From CAZZBK01 sp964387325 (lineage in GTDB: Bacteria > Planctomycetota > Planctomycetia > Pirellulales > PNKZ01), in contig CAYLYE010000004.1 of the NCBI GenBank assembly GCA_964387325.1, positions 1-64,000 of the forward strand: a DNA stretch of 64,000 bases, read 5' to 3'. The translations under genes were made by a program, and so were the position numbers. The stretch's first letter is position 1. Each line of letters begins with the position of its first letter. The notes under the pieces are model-generated. The model was not told the DNA's origin. It did no database searches and was given only the letters and a program-made list of their open reading frames with translations. Below, piece by piece: positions 51,793 to 59,671 of the stretch.

Positions 51793-52419
51793 ATGTTGAA
51801 TACGAACGAGATCACACCGATTCCGATTTGCTGGGAAACGGTATTCGGACCAGCCATCCAAGCCGCCTCGCAGGCGATGGGAGTTTGGACCCACGGTCGG
51901 GTCACGTTGTCGCTGGACGAAGTCTGCGAGATGCCGCTCGGTGACATCGAAAGCGTAATCCCTGGCGTCAACGAGACTTCGACCATCGTGATCCTGGGAG
52001 TGGCCGGCGAGGTCGGCGGACAAATGCTGCTCTCGATCGACGACCATGCGGCCATGAAACTCACGTCCCTGCTGCTCAATCGCGAGCCCAGGGCGCTCGA
52101 AGCGTGGGGCGAGATCGAGCGATCCGCCCTAATGGAAACCGGCAACATCCTGAGTTCGGCATTTTTGAGTGAGATGACCAACCTTACGGGAGTCCGTCTG
52201 TTTCCCACGCCGCCAATGATTTTGCATGACTACATCGCGGGGGTGCTCGAACAGGCGGTCATGATGCAGGCGATCGAGTCGGACAACGTGCTGTTGGCGC
52301 GGACTTGCTTTCGTCATTTAGACGAGCGCGTCAATTGGAACATGGTATTTGTGCCGTCGGTTGAACTTTTACATCTGCTGCGCATTGTGGCGGGTGCCAT
52401 GAACGCTGTTGAAACATAA
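51793..52419 (+). CDS. CheC/CheX-family phosphatase with one active site
   Basis: From ATG 51793 the product has 208 residues. SALMETGNILSSAF fits the CheC/CheX/FliY phosphatase consensus [DS]-x3-E-x2-N, and the following Pro (in FPTPPM) lies exactly x22 away. The N-terminal pseudo-repeat (CWETVFGPAIQAASQAMG) has Gly where the catalytic Asn would be, so only one site is expected. It should dephosphorylate CheY-P. It stands between cheA and cheD; CheC proteins often bind CheD. Confidence 0.85.
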   Translation: MLNTNEITPIPICWETVFGPAIQAASQAMGVWTHGRVTLSLDEVCEMPLGDIESVIPGVNETSTIVILGVAGEVGGQMLLSIDDHAAMKLTSLLLNREPRALEAWGEIERSALMETGNILSSAFLSEMTNLTGVRLFPTPPMILHDYIAGVLEQAVMMQAIESDNVLLARTCFRHLDERVNWNMVFVPSVELLHLLRIVAGAMNAVET

Positions 52420-52451
52420 GACCATACAAAGAGCCGAAGGTTTGCACTGCT

Positions 52452-52985
52452 ATGACTGTCACCGTTTACGTATCGTCCCCCAAGTCGGAGCGTCGCACGA
52501 CGGCCTCACTCGAGGCTGCCGTTGCCGAGGCTTCAGTGGGCATGGGTCAAATCGCGATATTATCTCCCGCGGGCATTGGCCGCGCCGTGCTAGGGTCCTG
52601 CGTGGGTCTGGTGCTCTACGAACCTCAGCAATGTTTCGCCGCCATGGCGCACATCGTGTTGCCCAACTCCGAAGGACGCAGGGGAACACCCGGTAAATTT
52701 GCCGATTCAGCGCTTCAGGAGATGATTGAATCGTTACGTCGACATGGCGTGTCGCCGACGAAACTCGTCGCAAAGTTGGCGGGTGGAGCGAACATGTTCG
52801 ACTCGAAAGGCCCATTCCAGATCGGCCAGCAAAACGTGGACGCGATCTGCAATCATCTTGCAAAAGGCCGAATTCCTTTGCTCGGCTCTCACGTGGGGGG
52901 CACACGCGGTCGCCGCACAACGTTTGATTGTCGCGCGGGCAAACTTTTGGTGGAAGTGCTAGGGGCGGATCCGATCACGTTGTAG
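52452..52985 (+). CDS. cheD: Chemoreceptor glutamine deamidase CheD
   Basis: The 177-residue product has the CheD core: catalytic Cys in RAVLGSCVGLVLYEP, His in MAHIVLPNSEG, and later KLVAKLAGGANMF and VGGTRGRRTTFDCRAGKLLV. It deamidates Gln in receptors and in several species is controlled by CheC. The Thr normally six residues before the Cys (as in TLGLGSC) appears to be Arg here. The first 30 residues are extra to the usual domain. It follows the CheC-like gene after 32 bp. Confidence 0.92.
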   Translation: MTVTVYVSSPKSERRTTASLEAAVAEASVGMGQIAILSPAGIGRAVLGSCVGLVLYEPQQCFAAMAHIVLPNSEGRRGTPGKFADSALQEMIESLRRHGVSPTKLVAKLAGGANMFDSKGPFQIGQQNVDAICNHLAKGRIPLLGSHVGGTRGRRTTFDCRAGKLLVEVLGADPITL

Positions 52986-53036
52986 ATCTCGCACGACAGA
53001 ACACGGTTTGAGTCATTCACTTGGTGAGAATTGGTC

Positions 53037-53411
53037 ATGGCACACACATTACTGGTAACCGACGACTCGATGATCATTCGCGAGTTGATCAAGGACACCG
53101 CCGCCGAGTGCGGCTGGACCGTTGTGGCGGAAGCCGCCAACGGGCAAGAGGCGATTGACAAATATCGCGCGTTGCGGCCAACCGCCGTGACACTCGATCT
53201 GGTCATGCCGGATTACGACGGGTTACACGCCCTCAAGGGGATTCGAGCCTTCGATCCCAATGCCCGTGTGCTGGTCGTAAGTGCGATCAATCAGACGAAC
53301 GTGCTGAAGGAAGCGATTCAATGTGGCGCTGCCGATTTTATCGTCAAGCCGTTTGAAAAGAATCAGATCGTCTCGGCCCTGAACGCTTTGGTTAGTTTCG
53401 CGGAAGTCTAG
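53037..53411 (+). CDS. cheY: CheY-type single-domain response regulator
   Basis: From ATG 53037 the product has 124 residues, one receiver domain with all key residues: VTDDSMIIR, acceptor Asp in VTLDLVMPDYDG, Thr/Ser in VVSAINQ, and Lys in FIVKPFEKNQ. It has no output domain, so it should work by protein contact in the way CheY binds a motor. It is one of two CheY-like genes that flank cheB. Confidence 0.93.
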   Translation: MAHTLLVTDDSMIIRELIKDTAAECGWTVVAEAANGQEAIDKYRALRPTAVTLDLVMPDYDGLHALKGIRAFDPNARVLVVSAINQTNVLKEAIQCGAADFIVKPFEKNQIVSALNALVSFAEV

Positions 53412-53464
53412 TACGAGCAGCTAACAATGAGAATTCGCGTGTTCCAAACGTGGGGGGAAAGACG

Positions 53465-54601
53465 ATGAAAAAGCCAATTCGAGTCTTGGTGGTCGACGAC
53501 TCGCCGATGATTCGCGAGTTGATTCAGGACGCGCTCGCCACACACGCCGATATCACGGTGGTCGGCAGCGCCGTTGACGGTTTCGAGGCCCTGCGCGTGC
53601 TGGACGAGTTGCGGCCCGACGTGATTACGCTCGACGTGCAAATGCCGCGCCTGAACGGACTCGATACGCTCGATCGGATCTTGGCCTGTCGACCAACGCC
53701 CGTGGTCATGGTGAGCGCCCTATCGCAACGCGCCGCGGATGTCACGCTGCAAGCGCTGGATCGCGGGGCGATGGATTACGTTGCCAAACCCGATGGACTC
53801 GCCGAAATGAAACGCACCTTCGGCGAAGAACTTCCACAAAAGATTCGGAATATGGCCGGGGCCGACGTTCGCCGCGTGCTGCAGATTCGCAAAACTCGAC
53901 AACTGCGAACGACGGTGAGTCGACAAGGCGCGACATCAACCGCGCCGTTGCCCGCCGATCGCTTCATGGGTTGTATTGTCATGGGCATCTCGACCGGCGG
54001 ACCACCCGCCCTTACGCAGATATTTAGTTCACTCGCGCCCCCCCTGCCGCCCATCGTGATCGTGCAACACATGCCGGCGATGTTCACAGGTCCGTTTGCG
54101 AATCGTTTGAATTCGCTCTCAGCGATCGGGGTTAAAGAGGCTGTGACTGGGGACGTTTTGCGACCCAACACGGCGCTCTTGGCTCCGGGAGGTAAACACC
54201 TGTCGCTGCGCCGCACACCCACGGGAATTCAAGCGGTCATCTGTGATGGCGAACCCGTGAGTGGTCATAAGCCTTCAGTCGACGTGATGATGAACAGCGC
54301 CGCACAACTCTTCGGCAAGCATTGCTTGGCGGTCATCATGACCGGCATGGGTCGCGACGGTTCAGACGGATGCGGAGCCATCCGAGCAGCCGGCGGATAT
54401 GTGCTCGGCCAGGACGAAGCTTCTTCCGATGTCTATGGAATGAATAAGGTCGCGTTTGTCGAAGGGCACGTTGATTTGCAAGTGTCCCTCGCGAACCTGC
54501 CAGAATCGATTACCAACCAGGCACGTCGACGCTGCATCCGCGCCGTCGGCGTGACGAGCACTGTGAACAAGGACTCCGCACACATGGGGATTTTATCATG
54601 A
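53465..54601 (+). CDS. cheB: Chemotaxis response regulator / methylesterase CheB
   Basis: From ATG 53465, preceded by GGGGGAAAG, the product has 378 residues: a receiver (VVDDSPMIRE, Asp in ITLDVQMPRLNG, Lys in YVAKPDG) and a C-terminal methylesterase. Its triad is Ser in MGISTGGPPALTQ, His in IVQHMPAMFTG and Asp in IMTGMGRDGSDG. It removes methyl groups from receptors and may deamidate them. Its last codons overlap the next cheY by four bases (ATGA at 54598-54601). Confidence 0.95.
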   Translation: MKKPIRVLVVDDSPMIRELIQDALATHADITVVGSAVDGFEALRVLDELRPDVITLDVQMPRLNGLDTLDRILACRPTPVVMVSALSQRAADVTLQALDRGAMDYVAKPDGLAEMKRTFGEELPQKIRNMAGADVRRVLQIRKTRQLRTTVSRQGATSTAPLPADRFMGCIVMGISTGGPPALTQIFSSLAPPLPPIVIVQHMPAMFTGPFANRLNSLSAIGVKEAVTGDVLRPNTALLAPGGKHLSLRRTPTGIQAVICDGEPVSGHKPSVDVMMNSAAQLFGKHCLAVIMTGMGRDGSDGCGAIRAAGGYVLGQDEASSDVYGMNKVAFVEGHVDLQVSLANLPESITNQARRRCIRAVGVTSTVNKDSAHMGILS

Positions 54602-54963
54602 GTTTCAAGGTACTGGTCGCGGATGACTCGGGAGTCATGCGCAAAATAGTGATCCGCGCGCTGGCTTCGGCCGGAGTGAACGACGTGGTCGAAGCCGCCG
54701 ACGGCAACGAGGCCATTCAACATTTTCAGCAACAGCCATTCGACTTGGTGCTGACCGACTGGAACATGCCCGGCAAATCCGGCATCGACGTCCTCAAGGC
54801 CATTCGTGCCTCAGGCGCGACGCTGCCGGTGGTGCTCATTACCACCGAGGCCGAAAAGGGGCGCGTCATGGAGGCAATTCAAGCGGGCGTCTCGGAATAC
54901 GTCGTCAAACCGTTCGACGCGGCGACCCTGCAAGCCAAGTTAAGCAAATTCATTCAGCTCTAA
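54598..54963 (+). CDS. cheY: CheY-type single-domain response regulator
   Basis: The 121-residue product is a lone receiver closest to classical CheY: VADDSGVMRKIVIRAL, acceptor Asp in LVLTDWNMPGKSG, Thr in LITTEAEKG and Lys in YVVKPFDAATL. The ATGA overlap with cheB implies coupled translation. It is followed after 29 bp by cheX, whose product probably removes its phosphate. Confidence 0.94.
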   Translation: MSFKVLVADDSGVMRKIVIRALASAGVNDVVEAADGNEAIQHFQQQPFDLVLTDWNMPGKSGIDVLKAIRASGATLPVVLITTEAEKGRVMEAIQAGVSEYVVKPFDAATLQAKLSKFIQL

Positions 54964-54992
54964 GCATCGCTCACACGCAATCTGTTGGCATC

Positions 54993-55511
54993 ATGCAATA
55001 CGCGCCGATTAACATCGAGTTCATCAATCCGTTCGTCGAATCGACAGCCGCCGTCTTTCAGACCATGCTGGGCGTGACCGTAAAACGTGGCGCGCTCTAT
55101 CTGAAAGAAAGTTTTCAGCCGTCACAAGAAGTGACGGGCATCATCGGCCTGTCCGGAATTGCTCGGGGATCGGTGCTGCTCGGCTTGAGCCGACCGATCG
55201 CCATCAAGGCTACCAGCATGCTGCTGGGCGAGCCCTGCGAATCGCTCGATCATCATGTGATCGACGCCGTTGGCGAACTGACCAATATGATCACCGGAGC
55301 GGCCAAAGCCAAACTCGAACGATTGCAGATGAGCATCGGCTTGCCAACCGTCATTGTCGGACGCAATCACACGGTCGTGTTTCCGACCGGGGTGGCGCCG
55401 ATCGGCATTCCATTCGAGACCGATATTGGTCCCATCTGTTTGGAAGTAAGCCTAGCTGAATCAACCGAGGCGGATCCGGTCAATAAATCCGCCGCCATCG
55501 TAACGACCTAA
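54993..55511 (+). CDS. cheX: CheX-like CheY-P phosphatase
   Basis: The 172-residue product starts INIEFINPFVESTAAVFQTM and has GIIGLSGIARGSVLLGLS and DAVGELTNMITGAAKAKLE, which contains the D-x3-E-x2-N phosphatase signature. Pro follows near (in SIGLPTVIVG). Length and layout fit CheX. It lies between cheY and two further receiver genes. Two phosphatases in one operon (with the CheC-like protein at 51793) suggest separate CheY branches. Confidence 0.9.
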   Translation: MQYAPINIEFINPFVESTAAVFQTMLGVTVKRGALYLKESFQPSQEVTGIIGLSGIARGSVLLGLSRPIAIKATSMLLGEPCESLDHHVIDAVGELTNMITGAAKAKLERLQMSIGLPTVIVGRNHTVVFPTGVAPIGIPFETDIGPICLEVSLAESTEADPVNKSAAIVTT

Positions 55512-55534
55512 CTGCCCCTGGAAGGATCAACGAC

Positions 55535-55969
55535 ATGACCATCTTGCCATGTGAATCGAGCGTCATCCTGGTCGAGGACGATCTCGCACAAGCCAGGCTT
55601 TACGACAAAGTTCTCCGCGATGCTTTTGGCTCGGAAATTACGTTGCGTGTCTTTTCCGATTCGAGCGAAGCGGCAGCCTATATCGATACGCATCTGGTCG
55701 ACGTGCTGATTACCGACTTGCGCATGCCCAACGTCGACGGCTTGGAACTGATCCAACGCGCCAAGGACCGCTTTCGTGGCGTGCAGGTCCTGGTGATGAC
55801 CGCCTTTTCCACGCCCGACAGCTTGCTGAAGTCGGTCGATCTTGGCGCGGCAGATTACCTGCTGAAGCCATTTCGCAATGAAGTGCTCATCGAACTCGTT
55901 ACTCAGGCGCTCCAGCGACACGAACGCTGGCGGGCTTCGTTGTCACTCACGTTGCATCAACACGTCTGA
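55535..55969 (+). CDS. Single-domain response regulator
   Basis: The 144-residue product is one receiver with ILVEDDLAQARLYD, acceptor Asp in VLITDLRMPNVDG, Thr in VMTAFSTPD and Lys in YLLKPFRNEV. A short C-terminal helical tail (QALQRHERWRASL) follows instead of an output domain. GGAAGGA about 8 bases upstream is a good ribosome site. Because it stands directly before another receiver and the second CheA gene, it probably belongs to that branch. Confidence 0.9.
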   Translation: MTILPCESSVILVEDDLAQARLYDKVLRDAFGSEITLRVFSDSSEAAAYIDTHLVDVLITDLRMPNVDGLELIQRAKDRFRGVQVLVMTAFSTPDSLLKSVDLGAADYLLKPFRNEVLIELVTQALQRHERWRASLSLTLHQHV

Positions 55970-56034
55970 GCAATTCTACCCGTCCCCGTGATCGGTCTCT
56001 GAATCATCCACCCCGTCGTTACTCAGGCTTCACC

Positions 56035-56529
56035 ATGCACCTACAGAATCAACCGTTGCGAGTCTTGCATATCGATGACGACACGGATGCGACACGCTGG
56101 GTGGCGGCGCTGTTGAGGCCGCGCGGAATCGAAGTCACGGCGTTGCATGACCCATCGCAAGCACTCGAACGAATCACCCAAGAAAACTTTCGCGTGGTGA
56201 TCCTGGATATCGACTTTCCGACAATGAATGGTCTCGATTTGTTGCAACAAATTAAACAGGCCGATGGCGGGACCGCCGTGATCATGCTTACCGGCGTGGT
56301 CACACTCAGTAACGTGCTGCGGTCGATGCGCAAGGGAGCGACCGCTTGCCTCTTCAAGCCACTCACGGACGCCGACACACTGATGAATTGCCTAAACGAG
56401 ATCACCGGCAACTTCAATCGATGGTGGACCTCACTCAAGCAACTCTCGGAACTGCGTCGACATGACGGCGAGTTCTATGCGGAATTATCCAGCACCCTAC
56501 AGCCAAACACGTTGGAGAATCACGCATGA
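56035..56529 (+). CDS. Single-domain response regulator with C-terminal extension
   Basis: The 164-residue product has a receiver (LHIDDDTDATRWV, acceptor Asp in VVILDIDFPTMNG, Thr in IMLTGVVT, Lys in ACLFKPLTDAD) and about 40 further residues with helices and no known domain. Its stop overlaps the start of the second cheA (ATGA at 56526-56529), so it is probably made in step with that kinase and may be its direct target. Confidence 0.88.
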   Translation: MHLQNQPLRVLHIDDDTDATRWVAALLRPRGIEVTALHDPSQALERITQENFRVVILDIDFPTMNGLDLLQQIKQADGGTAVIMLTGVVTLSNVLRSMRKGATACLFKPLTDADTLMNCLNEITGNFNRWWTSLKQLSELRRHDGEFYAELSSTLQPNTLENHA

Positions 56530-58769
56530 CTGTCGTCGTTCAGGATCCATTGGAACTGCTGCGAGATTTTGCAGACGAGGCGCTGGCCTCGCTGCGGACA
56601 TTGCCCGCGCATCTCGAAGCGTATCGCACCGCGCCGTCTTCCGAGCCGATCAACGCGGTCTTTCGCGGCATCCACTCGCTGAAAGGGAATGCCGGGTTTT
56701 TTGGGCTCAATGTTATCAAATCGTTCGCCCACTCGGTCGAGAACACACTGGACGAGATTCGCACTCAGCAGGCCCCCATCAGCGAAGAACTAGAACGCTC
56801 GCTGATCGCGTCGTTCGATTATTTGGATGAGATGGTCTCAGCGGCCATCGCCGGTGAGATGAGCGATGAATTACCACCCGACGCTCAGCAATTGCTCGAC
56901 ACGATCGTGCGACAAGCCGGGATCGGCACCGGCGAATCCAGCCGTCCTGAGGACATGCAGCATGTGCTGCAATGCCTGCGTCAATTGCAAGTGCCAGGGC
57001 TTGAAACCCCCGTCGAGTGGCTAGAGACCGTTGCTGATTCCATGCTCGATGTCCTCGAAGCGTCGCTACGAGGCGCAAGCCAACCGGGCACAGCTGCCGA
57101 TACCACCACGCCTGCCGAAGCGGGCATACTTACTCCAATCCAACTTGCCACGACGCAATGGAACTGCCCCGAGATCGACTTGGCTCAGCAGTTACAGGCC
57201 GTGCTGCACTTGTTCGTGGCATTCGAGAAACAAGAATATACGCCGGCCGTGGGCGAGGCGTTTATCGCCCAGGCGGAATCTTTGGCCGAACAGGCTCGCG
57301 TGTGTCATCGTCACAGCCTGGCAGAGGCCTTTGCAGCCGCGGCGAAAAATTTCCGCCTGTTGGCAGCGAGCCCCATTCCGCTCGATGACATGCTCATCTC
57401 GGTGGTCTGGGACAACTTATGCCCGGAACTTTCCAAGCTGATTGCGCCCCGCGCTGTCGAGCCAACTCCGTCGGCTGTTGTGCCGCCAGCAACCGCGATC
57501 GCCCCGACGACCAATGCCCCCGCTTCGGCCGCACCTGCCAAGGACTCGCACGGCCGACTGATCCGCGTCAAAGAAGAGCGTCTCGACGAATTCCTCAATC
57601 TCGTGGCCCGATTGTTTATCACGGGCGAGATGTTCAAAGACTTGCAGTCGCGTATGGCCGAGAGCCGTCAGCTCAAGCCGATGGTCGAAGAGTTTCGGGA
57701 AATCATTCGCAGCTTCTCCGAGCAAGCCTATGTGCTGCAAAAGGGTTTATTCTCGTTGCGACGCGTTCCGGCGGCGAATCTGTTTTCAAAATTTCCCGGC
57801 ATGGCGCGCGGCTTGGCCCGTCAGTTGGGGAAAGAGGTCGACGTGCGGTTGGTTGGCGAAGAGATCGAAATCGACAAAGCGCTGATCGAAGACCTGGACG
57901 CTCCGTTGACCCACATCATCCGCAATGCGGTCGATCATGGCATCGATCCTCCGGACGATCGAGCGGCGCGCGGTGCCAGTCGTACCGGCCAGCTCACGAT
58001 GACCGCCGAACTTACCCGTTCGCATGTACGCATCGTGGTCACCGACAATGGCCGCGGCATCGACGCGCGCAGAATACGTGCCAAGGCGCTTGAAAAAGGA
58101 CTGTTTGTCGCTAGCGAACTCGAAGCAATGTCCGATGATGAGGCTGTCCAGCTCATTTTTCATCCCGGCTTTTCGACCGCGGAGAAACTCTCGGATGTGT
58201 CAGGGCGCGGCGTGGGTCTCGACGTGGTTCGGAACAGCGTTCGTAAACATCAGGGTGAAGTCTATGTCAGCTCGCAATTGAATGTCGGGACGACTTTTCG
58301 TCTCGACCTCCCCTTGCGCGAGGCGGTGCTCGTTATTGATGGCTTAATGATCTGTCATGACGGCCAAGAGTTTGTCATCCCCTTTGAGTTTATCCGCGAG
58401 ATCACTCAACTCGAACCACATCAACTCGCGCCGTTTCATGGAGCCCAAGTAGCTACCATTCGCGGCACGGTGTACGATGCACGACGCTTGTCAGCGGTGC
58501 TCGCCGGCGCCGCCCATGATCGAGACGACAAGCGGGCTTTATCCGCCGTGGTGGTCGGCACGCAATTCGGGCATATGTGCCTGCTGGTCGATCAGGTCCT
58601 GGGAACGCGTAAAGTGGTTGTGAATGGGTTGAAAGACATCGTCTGTGCGACACCGTCGGTGGCGGGGGTCGCTCAGCTCGGCGGCGGTCGACTCGCGTTG
58701 GTACTTAGCATTCCTGAGATCGTGAATCGACTCATTGTCAGCCATGAAAACGAAACGCTGGCAAAATAA
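56526..58769 (+). CDS. cheA: Second CheA-type histidine kinase
   Basis: The 747-residue product has an N-terminal Hpt with His50 in FRGIHSLKGNAGFFG. A helical middle part follows (about 130-310) that has no clear phospho-His, then a Pro/Ala-rich linker. Dimerisation helices (ERLDEFLNLVARLFITGEM), the ATPase (LTHIIRNAVDHGID, DNGRGIDARRIRAKA, FSTAEKLSDVSGRGVGLDVV) and a C-terminal CheW-like domain (LVIDGLMICHDGQEFVIPFE) complete it. It is distinct from the first CheA in this operon. TTGGAGAA precedes the start. It is the last gene of the chemosensory run. Confidence 0.94.
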   Translation: MTVVVQDPLELLRDFADEALASLRTLPAHLEAYRTAPSSEPINAVFRGIHSLKGNAGFFGLNVIKSFAHSVENTLDEIRTQQAPISEELERSLIASFDYLDEMVSAAIAGEMSDELPPDAQQLLDTIVRQAGIGTGESSRPEDMQHVLQCLRQLQVPGLETPVEWLETVADSMLDVLEASLRGASQPGTAADTTTPAEAGILTPIQLATTQWNCPEIDLAQQLQAVLHLFVAFEKQEYTPAVGEAFIAQAESLAEQARVCHRHSLAEAFAAAAKNFRLLAASPIPLDDMLISVVWDNLCPELSKLIAPRAVEPTPSAVVPPATAIAPTTNAPASAAPAKDSHGRLIRVKEERLDEFLNLVARLFITGEMFKDLQSRMAESRQLKPMVEEFREIIRSFSEQAYVLQKGLFSLRRVPAANLFSKFPGMARGLARQLGKEVDVRLVGEEIEIDKALIEDLDAPLTHIIRNAVDHGIDPPDDRAARGASRTGQLTMTAELTRSHVRIVVTDNGRGIDARRIRAKALEKGLFVASELEAMSDDEAVQLIFHPGFSTAEKLSDVSGRGVGLDVVRNSVRKHQGEVYVSSQLNVGTTFRLDLPLREAVLVIDGLMICHDGQEFVIPFEFIREITQLEPHQLAPFHGAQVATIRGTVYDARRLSAVLAGAAHDRDDKRALSAVVVGTQFGHMCLLVDQVLGTRKVVVNGLKDIVCATPSVAGVAQLGGGRLALVLSIPEIVNRLIVSHENETLAK

Positions 58770-58849
58770 TTGGCGATGGCTCCGCCGCGGATTTCCGATT
58801 AAAGTATGACCGTTGGGATGACATCGACCTTGGCAGATGGCGGAGTAAC

Positions 58850-59671
58850 ATGGCTTTACGGCTGACCTATTTTGGCGAATCGAAAGTGCCCGTCGAGATC
58901 GAGGGGCTCACGCCCGACTGGGCCTGTGATAAATCGCTCGCCGACATCGAGCGGTTCGAGATTTTCGATGGCAATCGAAAAATTCCGCTGGCCGAAATGT
59001 TTCGTATTTCTGGTGATGCCCGCGATCAACACTTTGACTTCGAAGGGGAACTCGGCGGCGTGCATTGGATCGGAGCGCACATGCGAAGCGGCTCCATCCA
59101 TATCCACGGCTCAGCGGGCCGGCACATCGGCAGCGACCTGCGCGGCGGTCAAATCATCGTCGATGGCAACGCCCAAGGCTGGGTCGGAGCCGAAATGCAC
59201 GCTGGCTTCATCCACATCCGTGGCGATGCCGGACATCTCGTCGGCGCCGCCTATCGCGGCTCGACCAAAGGCATGACGGGCGGCACCATTCTTGTCGACG
59301 GCAATGTCGGCAATGAAGTCGCCCTGACGATGCGACGCGGCTTGATCGCCGTCGGCGGTTCGGCCGGCGATTTGATCGGCTTCAATATGATTGCCGGCAC
59401 CGTACTCGTGTTCGGCGAGTGTGGCATTCGCTGCGGAGCAGGCATGCGCCGCGGTACCATCGGTTTGCTGGGACCCAATCCGCCGCCGCTGTTGCCCACG
59501 TTTCGATTTGCGACCACGCTTCGGCCGCAAATCATCGACGTTCTGCTGCGGCATGTCCACGCCCGTGGTCTCAAGATCGACGCGAGTTTGCTCACCTCGG
59601 AGTACGACATCTACCACGGCGACCTGGTGTCGATTGGGCGAGGCGAAGTGCTCATGCGACACGCCGCCTAG
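58850..59671 (+). CDS. fhcC: Formylmethanofuran dehydrogenase / formyltransferase-hydrolase subunit C homologue
   Basis: The 273-residue product consists mainly of a right-handed beta-helix with repeats such as GAHMRSGSIHIHGSAG, GSDLRGGQIIVDGNAQG, GAEMHAGFIHIRGDAG and ALTMRRGLIAVGGSAG, the FwdC/FhcC and glutamate synthase GXGXG fold. In planctomycetes and methylotrophs FhcC is part of the formyltransferase/hydrolase complex in tetrahydromethanopterin-linked C1 metabolism. The other subunit genes (fhcA, B, D) are not in the window. It starts 80 bp after cheA and its stop shares CTAG with the converging moeA gene. Confidence 0.88.
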   Translation: MALRLTYFGESKVPVEIEGLTPDWACDKSLADIERFEIFDGNRKIPLAEMFRISGDARDQHFDFEGELGGVHWIGAHMRSGSIHIHGSAGRHIGSDLRGGQIIVDGNAQGWVGAEMHAGFIHIRGDAGHLVGAAYRGSTKGMTGGTILVDGNVGNEVALTMRRGLIAVGGSAGDLIGFNMIAGTVLVFGECGIRCGAGMRRGTIGLLGPNPPPLLPTFRFATTLRPQIIDVLLRHVHARGLKIDASLLTSEYDIYHGDLVSIGRGEVLMRHAA

